Shown here: piece after piece, positions 1-4,848 of the stretch | Layout: every line of letters starts with the position of its first letter | How positions within the stretch are numbered: position 1 is the first letter of the stretch | DNA from: Prevotellaceae bacterium | GTDB taxonomy: Bacteria; Bacteroidota; Bacteroidia; Bacteroidales; UBA932 | DNA length: 6,187 bases | Assembly: GCA_031267155.1 (NCBI GenBank) | Contig: JAIRZR010000381.1 | Coordinates: forward strand, 1 to 6,187 | Reading direction: 5' to 3' | The notes under the pieces: generated by a model | The model's input: only the letters and a program-made list of their open reading frames with translations | What the model was told of the DNA's origin: nothing | Databases searched by the model: none | Position numbers and translations under genes: made by a program

Positions 1-37
1 AAATGCCTGAAATTCTATACAGTATCTTCAGTTTGAC

Positions 38-102
38 TGGCAGAGGTCTAATACCCCGAATAGACTTTTCAGTCTGGTTATTCATATAGTTTACCTCTGC
101 CA
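38..102. repeat. Nested inverted repeat (10-bp arms with an inner hairpin)
   Basis: TGGCAGAGGT at 38-47 is perfectly complementary to ACCTCTGCCA at 93-102. Between them a 5-bp hairpin AGACT-TTTC-AGTCT lies at 62-75. The right arm overlaps ATAGTTTACCTC (86-97), a 12-mer found again at 5960-5971 inside the repeat after asnA, so this may be a broken copy of the same family. There is no T-tract after the structure, so it is not an obvious terminator. Confidence 0.5.
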
Positions 103-199
103 ATCGGTTAAATCTACTCGTTAATACAACAATAGTAATAAATTTAACCTCGCATCAAACTCGGAAAAATCCGACGGCAAATTTAAGGTTATCCATCTT

Positions 200-230
200 A
201 AACTCCTTACGGAGTTTGTCCGCAATGCAC
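200..230. repeat. Hairpin module followed by CGCAATGC
   Basis: AAACTCC (200-206), loop TTAC and GGAGTTT (211-217) form a perfect 7-bp stem, followed by GTC and CGCAATGCAC (221-230). The same arrangement, a GC hairpin and then CGCAATGC-G-CA, recurs at 698-725 with a different stem sequence. This suggests a recurring module rather than a chance hairpin. There is no T-run after the stem. Confidence 0.5.
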
Positions 231-256
231 AAAACTGCCCCGCGCACTGTATAGCT

Positions 257-290
257 AACTTTTAACTCTTAACTTTTAGCTCTTAACTCT
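257..290 (+). repeat. 14-nt tandem repeat, two units plus AACTCT tail
   Basis: AACTTTTAACTCTT (257-270) and AACTTTTAGCTCTT (271-284) differ at one base and are followed by AACTCT (285-290). An array of the same design occurs at 659-692 (AACTTTTAGTTTTT twice, then AACTCT), and a single unit occurs on the minus strand at the start of the repeat after asnA. It appears to be the A/T-rich end module of the intergenic repeat family. Confidence 0.65.
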
Positions 291-296
291 AAAAGT

Positions 297-331
297 CCTG
301 CCTTGCAGGCAGTGGCCGGAAGGTGACCGTT
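297..331 (+). repeat. Intergenic repeat copy A (partial)
   Basis: A small hairpin (CTGCC 298-302 with GGCAG 308-312, or alternatively CCTGC 297-301 with GCAGG 305-309) is followed directly by GTGGCCGGAAGGTGACCG and a T-run. This matches the hairpin plus GTGGCTGGAGGTAAACGG and T-run of copy C (568-606), allowing one indel and a few substitutions. The stem sequence differs from copy C while its position is kept. It is followed at once by the 20-nt palindrome. Confidence 0.5.
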
Positions 332-333
332 TT

Positions 334-353
334 CCGCAGGTCGCGACCTGCGG
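334..353. repeat. Perfect 20-nt palindrome
   Basis: CCGCAGGTCGCGACCTGCGG reads identically on both strands, with no loop. It is GC-rich in an A/T-rich setting. As RNA it would need to open a loop at the central CGCG. As DNA it could be a binding site for a dimeric protein or a cruciform-forming site. Shorter related arms, ACCGCAGGT, occur in the hairpin at 508-522, so it may be a duplicated and inverted form of that module. No T-tract follows. Confidence 0.7.
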
Positions 354-365
354 TTATGAAAATAA

Positions 366-378
366 AGCCCTTCGGGCT
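366..378. repeat. Small hairpin AGCCC-TTC-GGGCT
   Basis: A 5-bp stem with a TTC loop, of the same class as the CCC-T(A/G)C-GGG hairpins nearby. It lies just after the 20-nt palindrome. No long T-tract follows (ATTACG), so a terminator role is unsupported. Confidence 0.45.
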
Positions 379-443
379 ATTACGCCTCAAGAAATTTTGA
401 ACGAATATTTTTTGAAACAATATCCGGATTTTTAACACCCCAC

Positions 444-522
444 CTGTAGGGCATTAATATCAATAGAAATTTGTCCAAACATCTTCACAAGCCCGTTAGG
501 GCTTGAATCAACCGCAGGTTGA
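444..522 (-). repeat. Intergenic repeat copy B, inverted relative to copy C
   Basis: Positions 447-469 are the exact reverse complement of 604-626 (23 bp), and the similarity extends to 444 with one mismatch. Beyond it lie a hairpin CAAGCCC-GTTA-GGGCTTG (488-505) and a second hairpin TCAACC-GCA-GGTTGA (508-522). Read on the minus strand, the order is hairpin, GTG, spacer, TTTCTATTGATATTAATGCC, the same as in copy C. The stem differs from copy C at a paired position (C-G here, T-A there), so pairing is preserved. Copies B and C together form a large imperfect inverted repeat spanning about 444-630. Confidence 0.7.
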
Positions 523-553
523 ATGTTAGGATATTTTGTAAACAATTCCGCCA

Positions 554-692
554 TTTGCCATCGCGTGCAAGCCTTAAAAGGCTTGTGGCTGGAGGTAAAC
601 GGTTTTCTATTGATATTAATGCCCTACGGGCCCTACGGGCAATTAATCAACGCTATTCAACTTTTAGTTTTTAACTTTTAGTTTTTAACTCT
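554..692 (+). repeat. Intergenic repeat copy C (most complete copy)
   Basis: Module order on the plus strand: TTTGCCATCGCGTG, hairpin CAAGCCTT-AA-AAGGCTTG (568-585), GTGGCTGGAGGTAAACGG, TTTCTATTGATATTAATGCCC, a 9-nt tandem duplication GCCCTACGG (621-629 and 630-638), AATTAATCAACGCTATTCAA, then two copies of a 14-nt A/T-rich unit (659-686) and AACTCT. The reverse complement of the whole order is found at 5891-6009, after asnA, in the same sequence of modules. That rules out chance similarity and defines the element's approximate length as 120-140 nt. No coding potential was seen. Confidence 0.75.
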
Positions 693-697
693 CTTGA

Positions 698-726
698 TGC
701 CCTGCGGGCAATTTCGCAATGCGCAT
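698..726. repeat. Hairpin module TGCCC-TGC-GGGCA followed by CGCAATGC
   Basis: A 5-bp stem with a TGC loop (698-710) is followed by ATTT and CGCAATGCGCA (715-725). This pairs with the similar hairpin plus CGCAATGCAC at 200-230. In both places the module lies next to a 14-nt A/T-rich array, though on opposite sides of it. Confidence 0.45.
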
Positions 727-802
727 TATGTCCACAGTATCATGAAACTGTTACACCTTATTTATTTCACGTCCCTAAAAGCGTCCGGAGGGCAACTCAA
801 TT

Positions 803-911
803 AGAAGCTGTCCCAAAAGGTTATTTTGCTACTATTTTCAGAAAAATAACATTTGATTATAAGCAAATTACAAATGATAAATCTCCTGAAAAGAGGCTTT
901 TTGGACACTCT
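803..911. mobile_element. IS- or MITE-like remnant with imperfect terminal inverted repeats
   Basis: The left end AGAAGCTGTCCCAAAAGG (803-820) and the right end AAGAGGCTTTTTGGACACTCT (891-911) are imperfect inverted repeats around a TGTCC-AAAA core. GCTGTC(C/T)CAAAA-type ends are familiar from Bacteroidota insertion sequences. The roughly 70-nt interior is A/T-rich, has no reading frame, and contains a further dyad GTTATTTT (820-827) with AAAATAAC (843-850). I could not identify a target-site duplication. It is best read as a non-autonomous element or decayed IS ends; the family is unassigned. Confidence 0.4.
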
Positions 912-912
912 G

Positions 913-940
913 CTCGGCGTAGCGTCTTCGCTACGTCGAG
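913..940. repeat. 12-bp stem hairpin with TCTT loop
   Basis: CTCGGCGTAGCG (913-924) pairs with CGCTACGTCGAG (929-940) around loop TCTT. Eleven pairs are Watson-Crick and one is G-T, which becomes G-U if the plus strand is transcribed. This is the longest near-perfect hairpin in the region. It is followed by TTAAAAG, which is too weak a T-tract for a clear intrinsic terminator. It abuts the right end of the IS-like remnant, so it might belong to that element. Confidence 0.6.
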
Positions 941-946
941 TTAAAA

Positions 947-989
947 GCAAGGCTCCTGTCTTGCAATTCTCCGGATAAACTATCGTCCC
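947..989 (+). repeat. Possible degenerate intergenic repeat copy D
   Basis: A weak hairpin GCAAG (947-951) with CTTGC (960-964) is followed by CTCCGGATAAACTATCGTCCC. The reverse complement of the repeat after asnA has a hairpin followed by GGGAGGTAAACTATTCTTCC, so the order and the core TAAACTAT are shared. The match is short, and this assignment is tentative. Confidence 0.3.
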
Positions 990-1104
990 AAAGTAAATGA
1001 ACTATTAAATAGGGGCTTTGTTATTTCAATTACGATAAGTTTTTTAGTGCTTTTAGTCAAAAAGTTTAGATATTGCAGGAACAAAATCAAAAGCCCTGCC
1101 AGTT

Positions 1105-1134
1105 GTAATGAAAATGTTTACTTTTCTTCATTAC
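1105..1134. repeat. A/T-rich dyad upstream of the glycosyltransferase gene
   Basis: GTAATGAA (1105-1112) is complementary to TTCATTAC (1127-1134) with a 14-nt loop. An alternative inner pairing is GAAAA (1110-1114) with TTTTC (1122-1126). It lies about 50 nt before the start codon and could be an operator or a leader structure, but nothing in the sequence decides this. No good TAnnTTTG promoter accompanies it; the nearest resemblance is CATCTTTG at 1153-1160. Confidence 0.35.
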
Positions 1135-1186
1135 CATGTTATTTGGACAGAGCATCTTTGCACCTGAAATTAAAATATAAAAAGGT

Positions 1187-2257
1187 ATGAAATACATGTT
1201 TATTATTCAGGGAGAGGGGCGCGGGCACTTGACGCAGGCGATTTCGATGTACGAGATGCTGACGCGCAACGGCGATGAAGTGAAGGAAATTCTGGTGGGC
1301 GTCAATGAACTGCTGACTTTGCCCTCGTTTTTTCGTGAAAAAATCAAATGTCCGCTTGAGACATTTAACAGTTCATGTTTTCTTTTTTCGACCAAGCACA
1401 AGAAGTCATTATTTCTCAAAAGCATACTGTACAATCTCTGGCGTTTGCCCGATTATATCAGGAGCATCCGTTTCATTAAGAGGAAGATTGACGGCAGCGG
1501 CATTGATCTGGTCATCAATTTTTACGAGATACTGACAGGTTTGACATACGCATTGATGCGTCCCAAAACGCCGTATATCTGCATTGCCCATCAGTATCTG
1601 TTTTTTCATCCCGATTTTGCCTTTCCGCGAAAAAACAGGATACAGCTGGCGGGACTCTTACTGTTCACGCGGCTGACCTGTCTGAGAGCCTCGCGGCTGC
1701 TGGCTCTCTCTTTCAGGGAAATGCGGAACGTGGACAACATCTGTGTCGTCCCTCCGCTGATGCGTACGGAGGTTTTGGGAAAAACACCAACTCAGGGGGA
1801 TTACATACTTGGCTATATGCTCAATGCGGGATTTTCGGAGCAGGTGCTTAACTGGCACAGGGAACACAGGGACGTGTTCCTGCATTTCTTCTGGGACAGA
1901 GAAGACGTGCCCGAAGAACTGCAAATCGATGATACCCTGACATTCCACCAGCTGAACGACACGGCTTTTCTCAACCGCATGGCGGATTGCAGGGCATACG
2001 CGAGCACGGGAGGATTTGAATCCATCTGCGAGGCTTTATATCTGCAAAAACCCGTCATGATGGTTCCCGCACATATCGAGCAGGAATGTAACGCTTTCGA
2101 CGCCGTCAATTCGGGCGCAGGCATTACAGCCGACAAATTCAGCCTCCTGAATCTGCTGGAATTTTTGCCCTCGTACCAGCCGAATACAGGTTTCATCGAC
2201 TGGGTAGGCAGGGGAAATTTTCTGTTTATCAACAATCTGGATATTGCAGATTGCTGA
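1187..2257 (+). CDS. Glycosyltransferase family protein (GT-B fold, MurG/UGT-like)
   Basis: A 356-residue protein, predicted to be cytoplasmic or peripheral at the inner membrane, that would transfer a sugar from a nucleotide-sugar donor to an unknown acceptor. The N-terminal segment IIQGEGRGHLTQA (residues 6-18) is the glycine-rich acceptor-side loop with His14, typical of MurG and UDP-glycosyltransferase relatives. The C-terminal half carries the donor-site signature: STGGFESICEAL (273-284), KPVMMVP (288-294), and HIEQECNA (296-303), which resembles the HQ..NA element of this superfamily. Length fits a compact two-domain GT-B enzyme. No signal peptide is evident. ATG at 1187 gives the expected MKYMFII opening. 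AAAGG ends only one base before it, so Met4 at 1196 is an alternative. The next gene begins 54 nt after the stop and has its own promoter. Acceptor and sugar cannot be inferred. Confidence 0.75.
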   Translation: MKYMFIIQGEGRGHLTQAISMYEMLTRNGDEVKEILVGVNELLTLPSFFREKIKCPLETFNSSCFLFSTKHKKSLFLKSILYNLWRLPDYIRSIRFIKRKIDGSGIDLVINFYEILTGLTYALMRPKTPYICIAHQYLFFHPDFAFPRKNRIQLAGLLLFTRLTCLRASRLLALSFREMRNVDNICVVPPLMRTEVLGKTPTQGDYILGYMLNAGFSEQVLNWHREHRDVFLHFFWDREDVPEELQIDDTLTFHQLNDTAFLNRMADCRAYASTGGFESICEALYLQKPVMMVPAHIEQECNAFDAVNSGAGITADKFSLLNLLEFLPSYQPNTGFIDWVGRGNFLFINNLDIADC

Positions 2258-2280
2258 GGGGCGATTTTGTATTACCTTTG
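2250..2280 (+). promoter_or_regulatory. Probable Bacteroidota-type promoter for the PKD lipoprotein gene
   Basis: TACCTTTG (2273-2280) matches the TAnnTTTG -7 element exactly. ATTG (2250-2253), 19 nt upstream, is one base from the TTTG -33 element. The -33 box lies inside the last codons of the glycosyltransferase gene. Transcription would start near 2286, downstream of the frame's earliest possible start (TTG 2267). This supports a later ATG for the lipoprotein and gives it a leader of about 25 nt. Confidence 0.6.
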
Positions 2281-2311
2281 CGGGAACAAATGTTTATGGA
2301 GAATGTTTGTC

Positions 2312-4039
2312 ATGGAACATAAATTGAAAATAAAATTGAAGAGATTGTCAGATATAAAAAGTTGGGGCAGATTATTCGGCGGAGCGGTTTTTCTGCTTTT
2401 CGCGATTTTGTCCTGCGAGAAGGAAAACAGGGAAAACGGGCAGGAATCCGAGCCTCTTATAGAATTTTATCAGCCTGAATATACTGTGAAAACCGGCGAT
2501 GAAATTACACTTGCAGCCAAAGTCGAGAATGCTGTTGATCCGGTTTTTTCGTGGGAACTGAACAGTACCGTCATTTCTACTACTCTGGAATGTGTTTTCA
2601 GAGGGGACAGGGCAGGCGAATATTTTGTGAATTTCCGCGTCGAAACCGCAGGCGGTTCTGCCGAAAAACAGTTGAAAGTAACTGTTCTGGACAGGGTTTT
2701 GCCGAAAATAGACGTGGATTCCATTGTCATTGCCTTTTCGGGGGTGGATAAAGAGATCAGGGCAAACGTTTTATATACCGGGAATATCGTTTACGAATGG
2801 TACTGCGACGGCAAAATTATCAGTGAAACAAATTCCTGCATCATAAATTCCACAGTATCGGGAGAACAGCTTTTGACTGTTAAGGCGATCGCCGAAGACG
2901 GGTTTGACATTAAGCAGATTAGATTAAGGATATTTCCCAAACCGTCTCCCGAAATGTTTTTCGACGATGGACATTTCCGTACGGAAAGCGACAGGAACAG
3001 GCCTGTCCGCATGAGCGTTCCCATAGGAAAAAGTCTGGTTGTTGCTCCCGTCATCTGCAACTTCAGGAGCGAAGAAGCGCAGTTTCAATGGAGTATGGAT
3101 GGCGTTCCGCAGGCGTCCACAGGCGGGTTTTTCACTTTTACTCCCGCTGCAAAGGGAATATTCAGGCTCGAAGTTCGGGCGACGGTCGATTCCCGTGAAT
3201 GTGCGGCGGAGGTGAATATCGAATGTCTGGAACCCGAAGAGACTTATTTCAGAGCCGCAAAAGCGGGACGCAGGGCTAAAGCCGTCAATGCTTTCGCTTA
3301 TATTCCGGCGCCCGGACAGTTTATCAATTATCAGGAAGGCTCTGCTGTTGAAAATGCACGCGCCGAATTTCAGAAACTGCTGGATGGAGGCGGCAGTTCG
3401 TGGATTTCGCTGGGTTCGTTTGGCGGATACTGTATCGCCGGTTTCGACCACAGTGTCAGGAATGTTGAAGGCAAACCCGATATAAGGATCAGCGGAAACG
3501 CTTTTGCCGGCTCGAGCGAACCGGGGATAGTGTGGGTCATGCAGGACGAAAACGGAAACGGATTGCCCGACGATACATGGTATGAGCTTGCAGGAAGCGA
3601 TTCGAAAACTCCCGAAACAGGACGCCGATATGCCGTAACTTATTACAGGCCCGACAGGTCTTCGCAGAGCATACAGTGGACAGACAATCTGCTTAATACG
3701 GGTACCGTAGCCGTCAATGCCTATCATACGCAGCAGTCGTATTTTCCGATGTTTATCGGGGAAAACTATACCCTTTGCGGGACATGCCTGAAATCGAACG
3801 TGGAATACACGGATATGTACCGTCTTAAAGATTTTGCATGGGGATATGTGGACAATTTCGGCGATGGCTCAAGACCGAATAACGAATTCTGGATCGAAGA
3901 CGCAATGCAGGCGGACGGTTCTCCGGCAAACCTGAAATATGTCGATTTTGTGAAAGTACATACAGGCATGAATGTTACCGCCGGATATCTGGGCGAAATA
4001 TCATGCGAAGCCGGCGTTCCTGCCGACATGAATTTTTGA
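2312..4039 (+). CDS. PKD/Ig-like domain lipoprotein, probably surface exposed
   Basis: A 575-residue protein from ATG 2312. The frame stays open to TTG 2267, but GGAG at 2298-2301 is well spaced for 2312, and the predicted transcript starts after 2267. ATG 2303 is another option. The N-terminus is basic, with a hydrophobic stretch (about 21-33) ending in ILSC. Cys35 is a likely lipidation site followed by EKENREN, whose acidic residues suit outward display in this phylum. Three beta-rich PKD/Ig-like repeats follow (about 50-127, 130-208 and 215-305). The distinct C-terminal domain (about 325-575) contains GGYCIAGFDHSVRNV, GNAFAGSSEPGIVWVM and DENGNGLPDD (412-421), an Asp/Asn/Gly-rich loop like calcium-binding sites. 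This C-terminal domain recurs in Bacteroidales cell-surface proteins. I recall relatives near cobalamin-uptake genes, but no such gene is visible here. Ligand unknown. The stop overlaps the next gene's start. Confidence 0.75.
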   Translation: MEHKLKIKLKRLSDIKSWGRLFGGAVFLLFAILSCEKENRENGQESEPLIEFYQPEYTVKTGDEITLAAKVENAVDPVFSWELNSTVISTTLECVFRGDRAGEYFVNFRVETAGGSAEKQLKVTVLDRVLPKIDVDSIVIAFSGVDKEIRANVLYTGNIVYEWYCDGKIISETNSCIINSTVSGEQLLTVKAIAEDGFDIKQIRLRIFPKPSPEMFFDDGHFRTESDRNRPVRMSVPIGKSLVVAPVICNFRSEEAQFQWSMDGVPQASTGGFFTFTPAAKGIFRLEVRATVDSRECAAEVNIECLEPEETYFRAAKAGRRAKAVNAFAYIPAPGQFINYQEGSAVENARAEFQKLLDGGGSSWISLGSFGGYCIAGFDHSVRNVEGKPDIRISGNAFAGSSEPGIVWVMQDENGNGLPDDTWYELAGSDSKTPETGRRYAVTYYRPDRSSQSIQWTDNLLNTGTVAVNAYHTQQSYFPMFIGENYTLCGTCLKSNVEYTDMYRLKDFAWGYVDNFGDGSRPNNEFWIEDAMQADGSPANLKYVDFVKVHTGMNVTAGYLGEISCEAGVPADMNF

Positions 4040-4701
4040 TGTATATGGATAAAAAATATAAGGCAATCATTTTCGATCTGGACGGGACTTTGATTAATTC
4101 CATACCCGATATTGCCGATTCAATGAACGAAGTACTGCAGGCGTTCGGATATCCGCAGTACAGATATGATCAGTACAGGTATTTTGTGGGCAACGGAATA
4201 AGGCGGCTTGTGGAAAGATGCGTCCCTCCCGAACATTCAAGCCCCGAAAACGTGGAAAATGTTTTCCGTACAATGCTTAAAGTCTATGGAAACAACTATG
4301 CAAACAAAACCCGTGTGTATGAAGGCATTTACGAACTCCTGGACGGACTGTCGGCAAAGCGGATAAAAATGGCTGTCCTCTCAAACAAGACCGACGGCAT
4401 AACACAGAAGATATGCGATAAGCTGTTCCGTAACAGGCATTTCGAAATGATACTCGGCGCGACGGACAGTTTCCCCAAAAAACCAAATCCTAAGTCGGCT
4501 CTGTTCGTTGCCGAAAATCTTTCCGTTTCTCCGGAAGACATCTTCTATCTGGGAGACACAAGTATCGACATGGAAACGGCATGTGCCGCAGGATTTTTCC
4601 CTGCCGGAACATCATGGGGATTTCGCCCGGAAGAAGAGCTGGTCAGTTTCGGAGCAAAATTCATTGCAGGCAAGCCGATTGACTGTTTACGCTTTTTTTA
4701 A
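4039..4701 (+). CDS. HAD hydrolase, phosphoglycolate phosphatase type
   Basis: A 220-residue soluble phosphatase. It has all HAD motifs: motif I FDLDGTLINS (nucleophile Asp13, acid/base Asp15), motif II VLSNK (Ser115), motif III Lys148 in KKPNP, and motif IV LGDTSIDM (Asp173, Asp177, binding Mg2+). The helical cap after motif I has YFVGNGIRRLVERC, matching the VGNG cap signature of bacterial Gph, which hydrolyses 2-phosphoglycolate to glycolate. The C-terminus AAGFFPAGTSWGFRPEEEL is also typical. Substrate is inferred from family only, since HAD enzymes are promiscuous. ATG 4039 shares its A with the TGA of the lipoprotein gene (TGATG), so translational coupling is likely. The frame extends upstream to ATG 4003, but those residues (RSRRSCRHEF) are atypical and lie inside the previous gene. 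Met3 (4045) is a second possible start. Confidence 0.85.
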   Translation: MYMDKKYKAIIFDLDGTLINSIPDIADSMNEVLQAFGYPQYRYDQYRYFVGNGIRRLVERCVPPEHSSPENVENVFRTMLKVYGNNYANKTRVYEGIYELLDGLSAKRIKMAVLSNKTDGITQKICDKLFRNRHFEMILGATDSFPKKPNPKSALFVAENLSVSPEDIFYLGDTSIDMETACAAGFFPAGTSWGFRPEEELVSFGAKFIAGKPIDCLRFF

Positions 4702-4734
4702 GGAGTTCATATTTTGCCTTTTTCATCAAAAAAA

Positions 4735-4764
4735 TTTGTGAAATAAAAATTTCACATATCTTTG
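4735..4764 (+). promoter_or_regulatory. Strong Bacteroidota-type promoter for asnA
   Basis: TTTG (4735-4738) and TATCTTTG (4757-4764) are exact matches to the -33 and -7 elements of the Bacteroidota housekeeping sigma factor, separated by 18 nt. Transcription would start around 4771, giving a leader of about 78 nt before the asnA ATG at 4849. No T-tract terminator is visible between the phosphatase gene and this promoter, so some read-through into asnA is possible. Confidence 0.75.
4737..4756. promoter_or_regulatory. Candidate operator: 20-bp dyad in the asnA promoter spacer
   Basis: TGTGAAAT-AAAA-ATTTCACA is a perfect 8-bp inverted repeat with a 4-nt centre. It fills the gap between the -33 and -7 boxes exactly, overlapping the last two bases of TTTG. 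A dimeric repressor bound here would block RNA polymerase. The half-site TGTGA/TCACA recalls Crp/Fnr-family sites, but the arms are 10 nt apart rather than the 6 usual for E. coli CRP. An Lrp/AsnC-type regulator is equally plausible because asnA is an AsnC target in E. coli. No regulator gene lies in the window. Confidence 0.5.
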
Positions 4765-4848
4765 TATCCGCGTTCACAGTAGTTTTGATATCAGGCAAGA
4801 TTATACGAACCGATTGAATTATTGATGGTTTACTAAGTAATAAGCATT

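Larger units (their letters stand above)
1..1186. other. Gene-free, hairpin- and repeat-rich intergenic region
   Basis: No reading frame of convincing length or family resemblance was seen on either strand. The stretch is instead a mosaic of short GC-rich hairpins with 3-4 nt loops (cores such as CCC-TAC-GGG, CCC-TGC-GGG, CCC-TTC-GGG, CTCC-TTAC-GGAG), separated by A/T-rich filler and 14-nt tandem units. Several modules recur within the region and once more after asnA; these are listed separately. I saw no tRNA, rRNA or CRISPR pattern. Multi-module repeats of this kind are common between genes in Bacteroidales, but I cannot name the family. The last ~180 nt (1005-1186) are mostly A/T-rich and serve as the leader region of the glycosyltransferase gene. 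Confidence 0.8.

Noticed and set aside
488..585. CRISPR-like array of short repeats
   Set aside because: The recurring modules are in both orientations, differ in sequence and have no regular spacer length.
1142..1160. Promoter for the glycosyltransferase gene (TTTG at 1142, CATCTTTG at 1153)
   Set aside because: The -7 box has a mismatch at its first base and the only TTTG is just 7 nt upstream, far from the usual spacing of about 19.
1..1186. Possible degraded coding gene in the left intergenic region
   Set aside because: No frame gives a recognisable protein stretch, stops are dense in all frames, and the region is explained better by hairpins and repeats.
1813..2235. Minus-strand open frame (140 codons) opposite the glycosyltransferase
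   Set aside because: Antisense shadow; the plus-strand frame carries the conserved GT-B motifs over the same bases.
2924..3727. Long minus-strand open frame (267 codons)
   Set aside because: It lies antisense to the PKD lipoprotein, its translation has no family resemblance, and the plus-strand frame has a clear signal peptide and domains.
4737..4756. Canonical CRP site upstream of asnA
   Set aside because: TGTGA and TCACA are separated by 10 nt, not 6. It is kept only as an operator dyad of unknown regulator.
4737..4756. Intrinsic terminator of the phosphatase gene
   Set aside because: The stem is A/T-rich and is followed by TATCTTTG rather than a T-tract; it coincides with promoter boxes.
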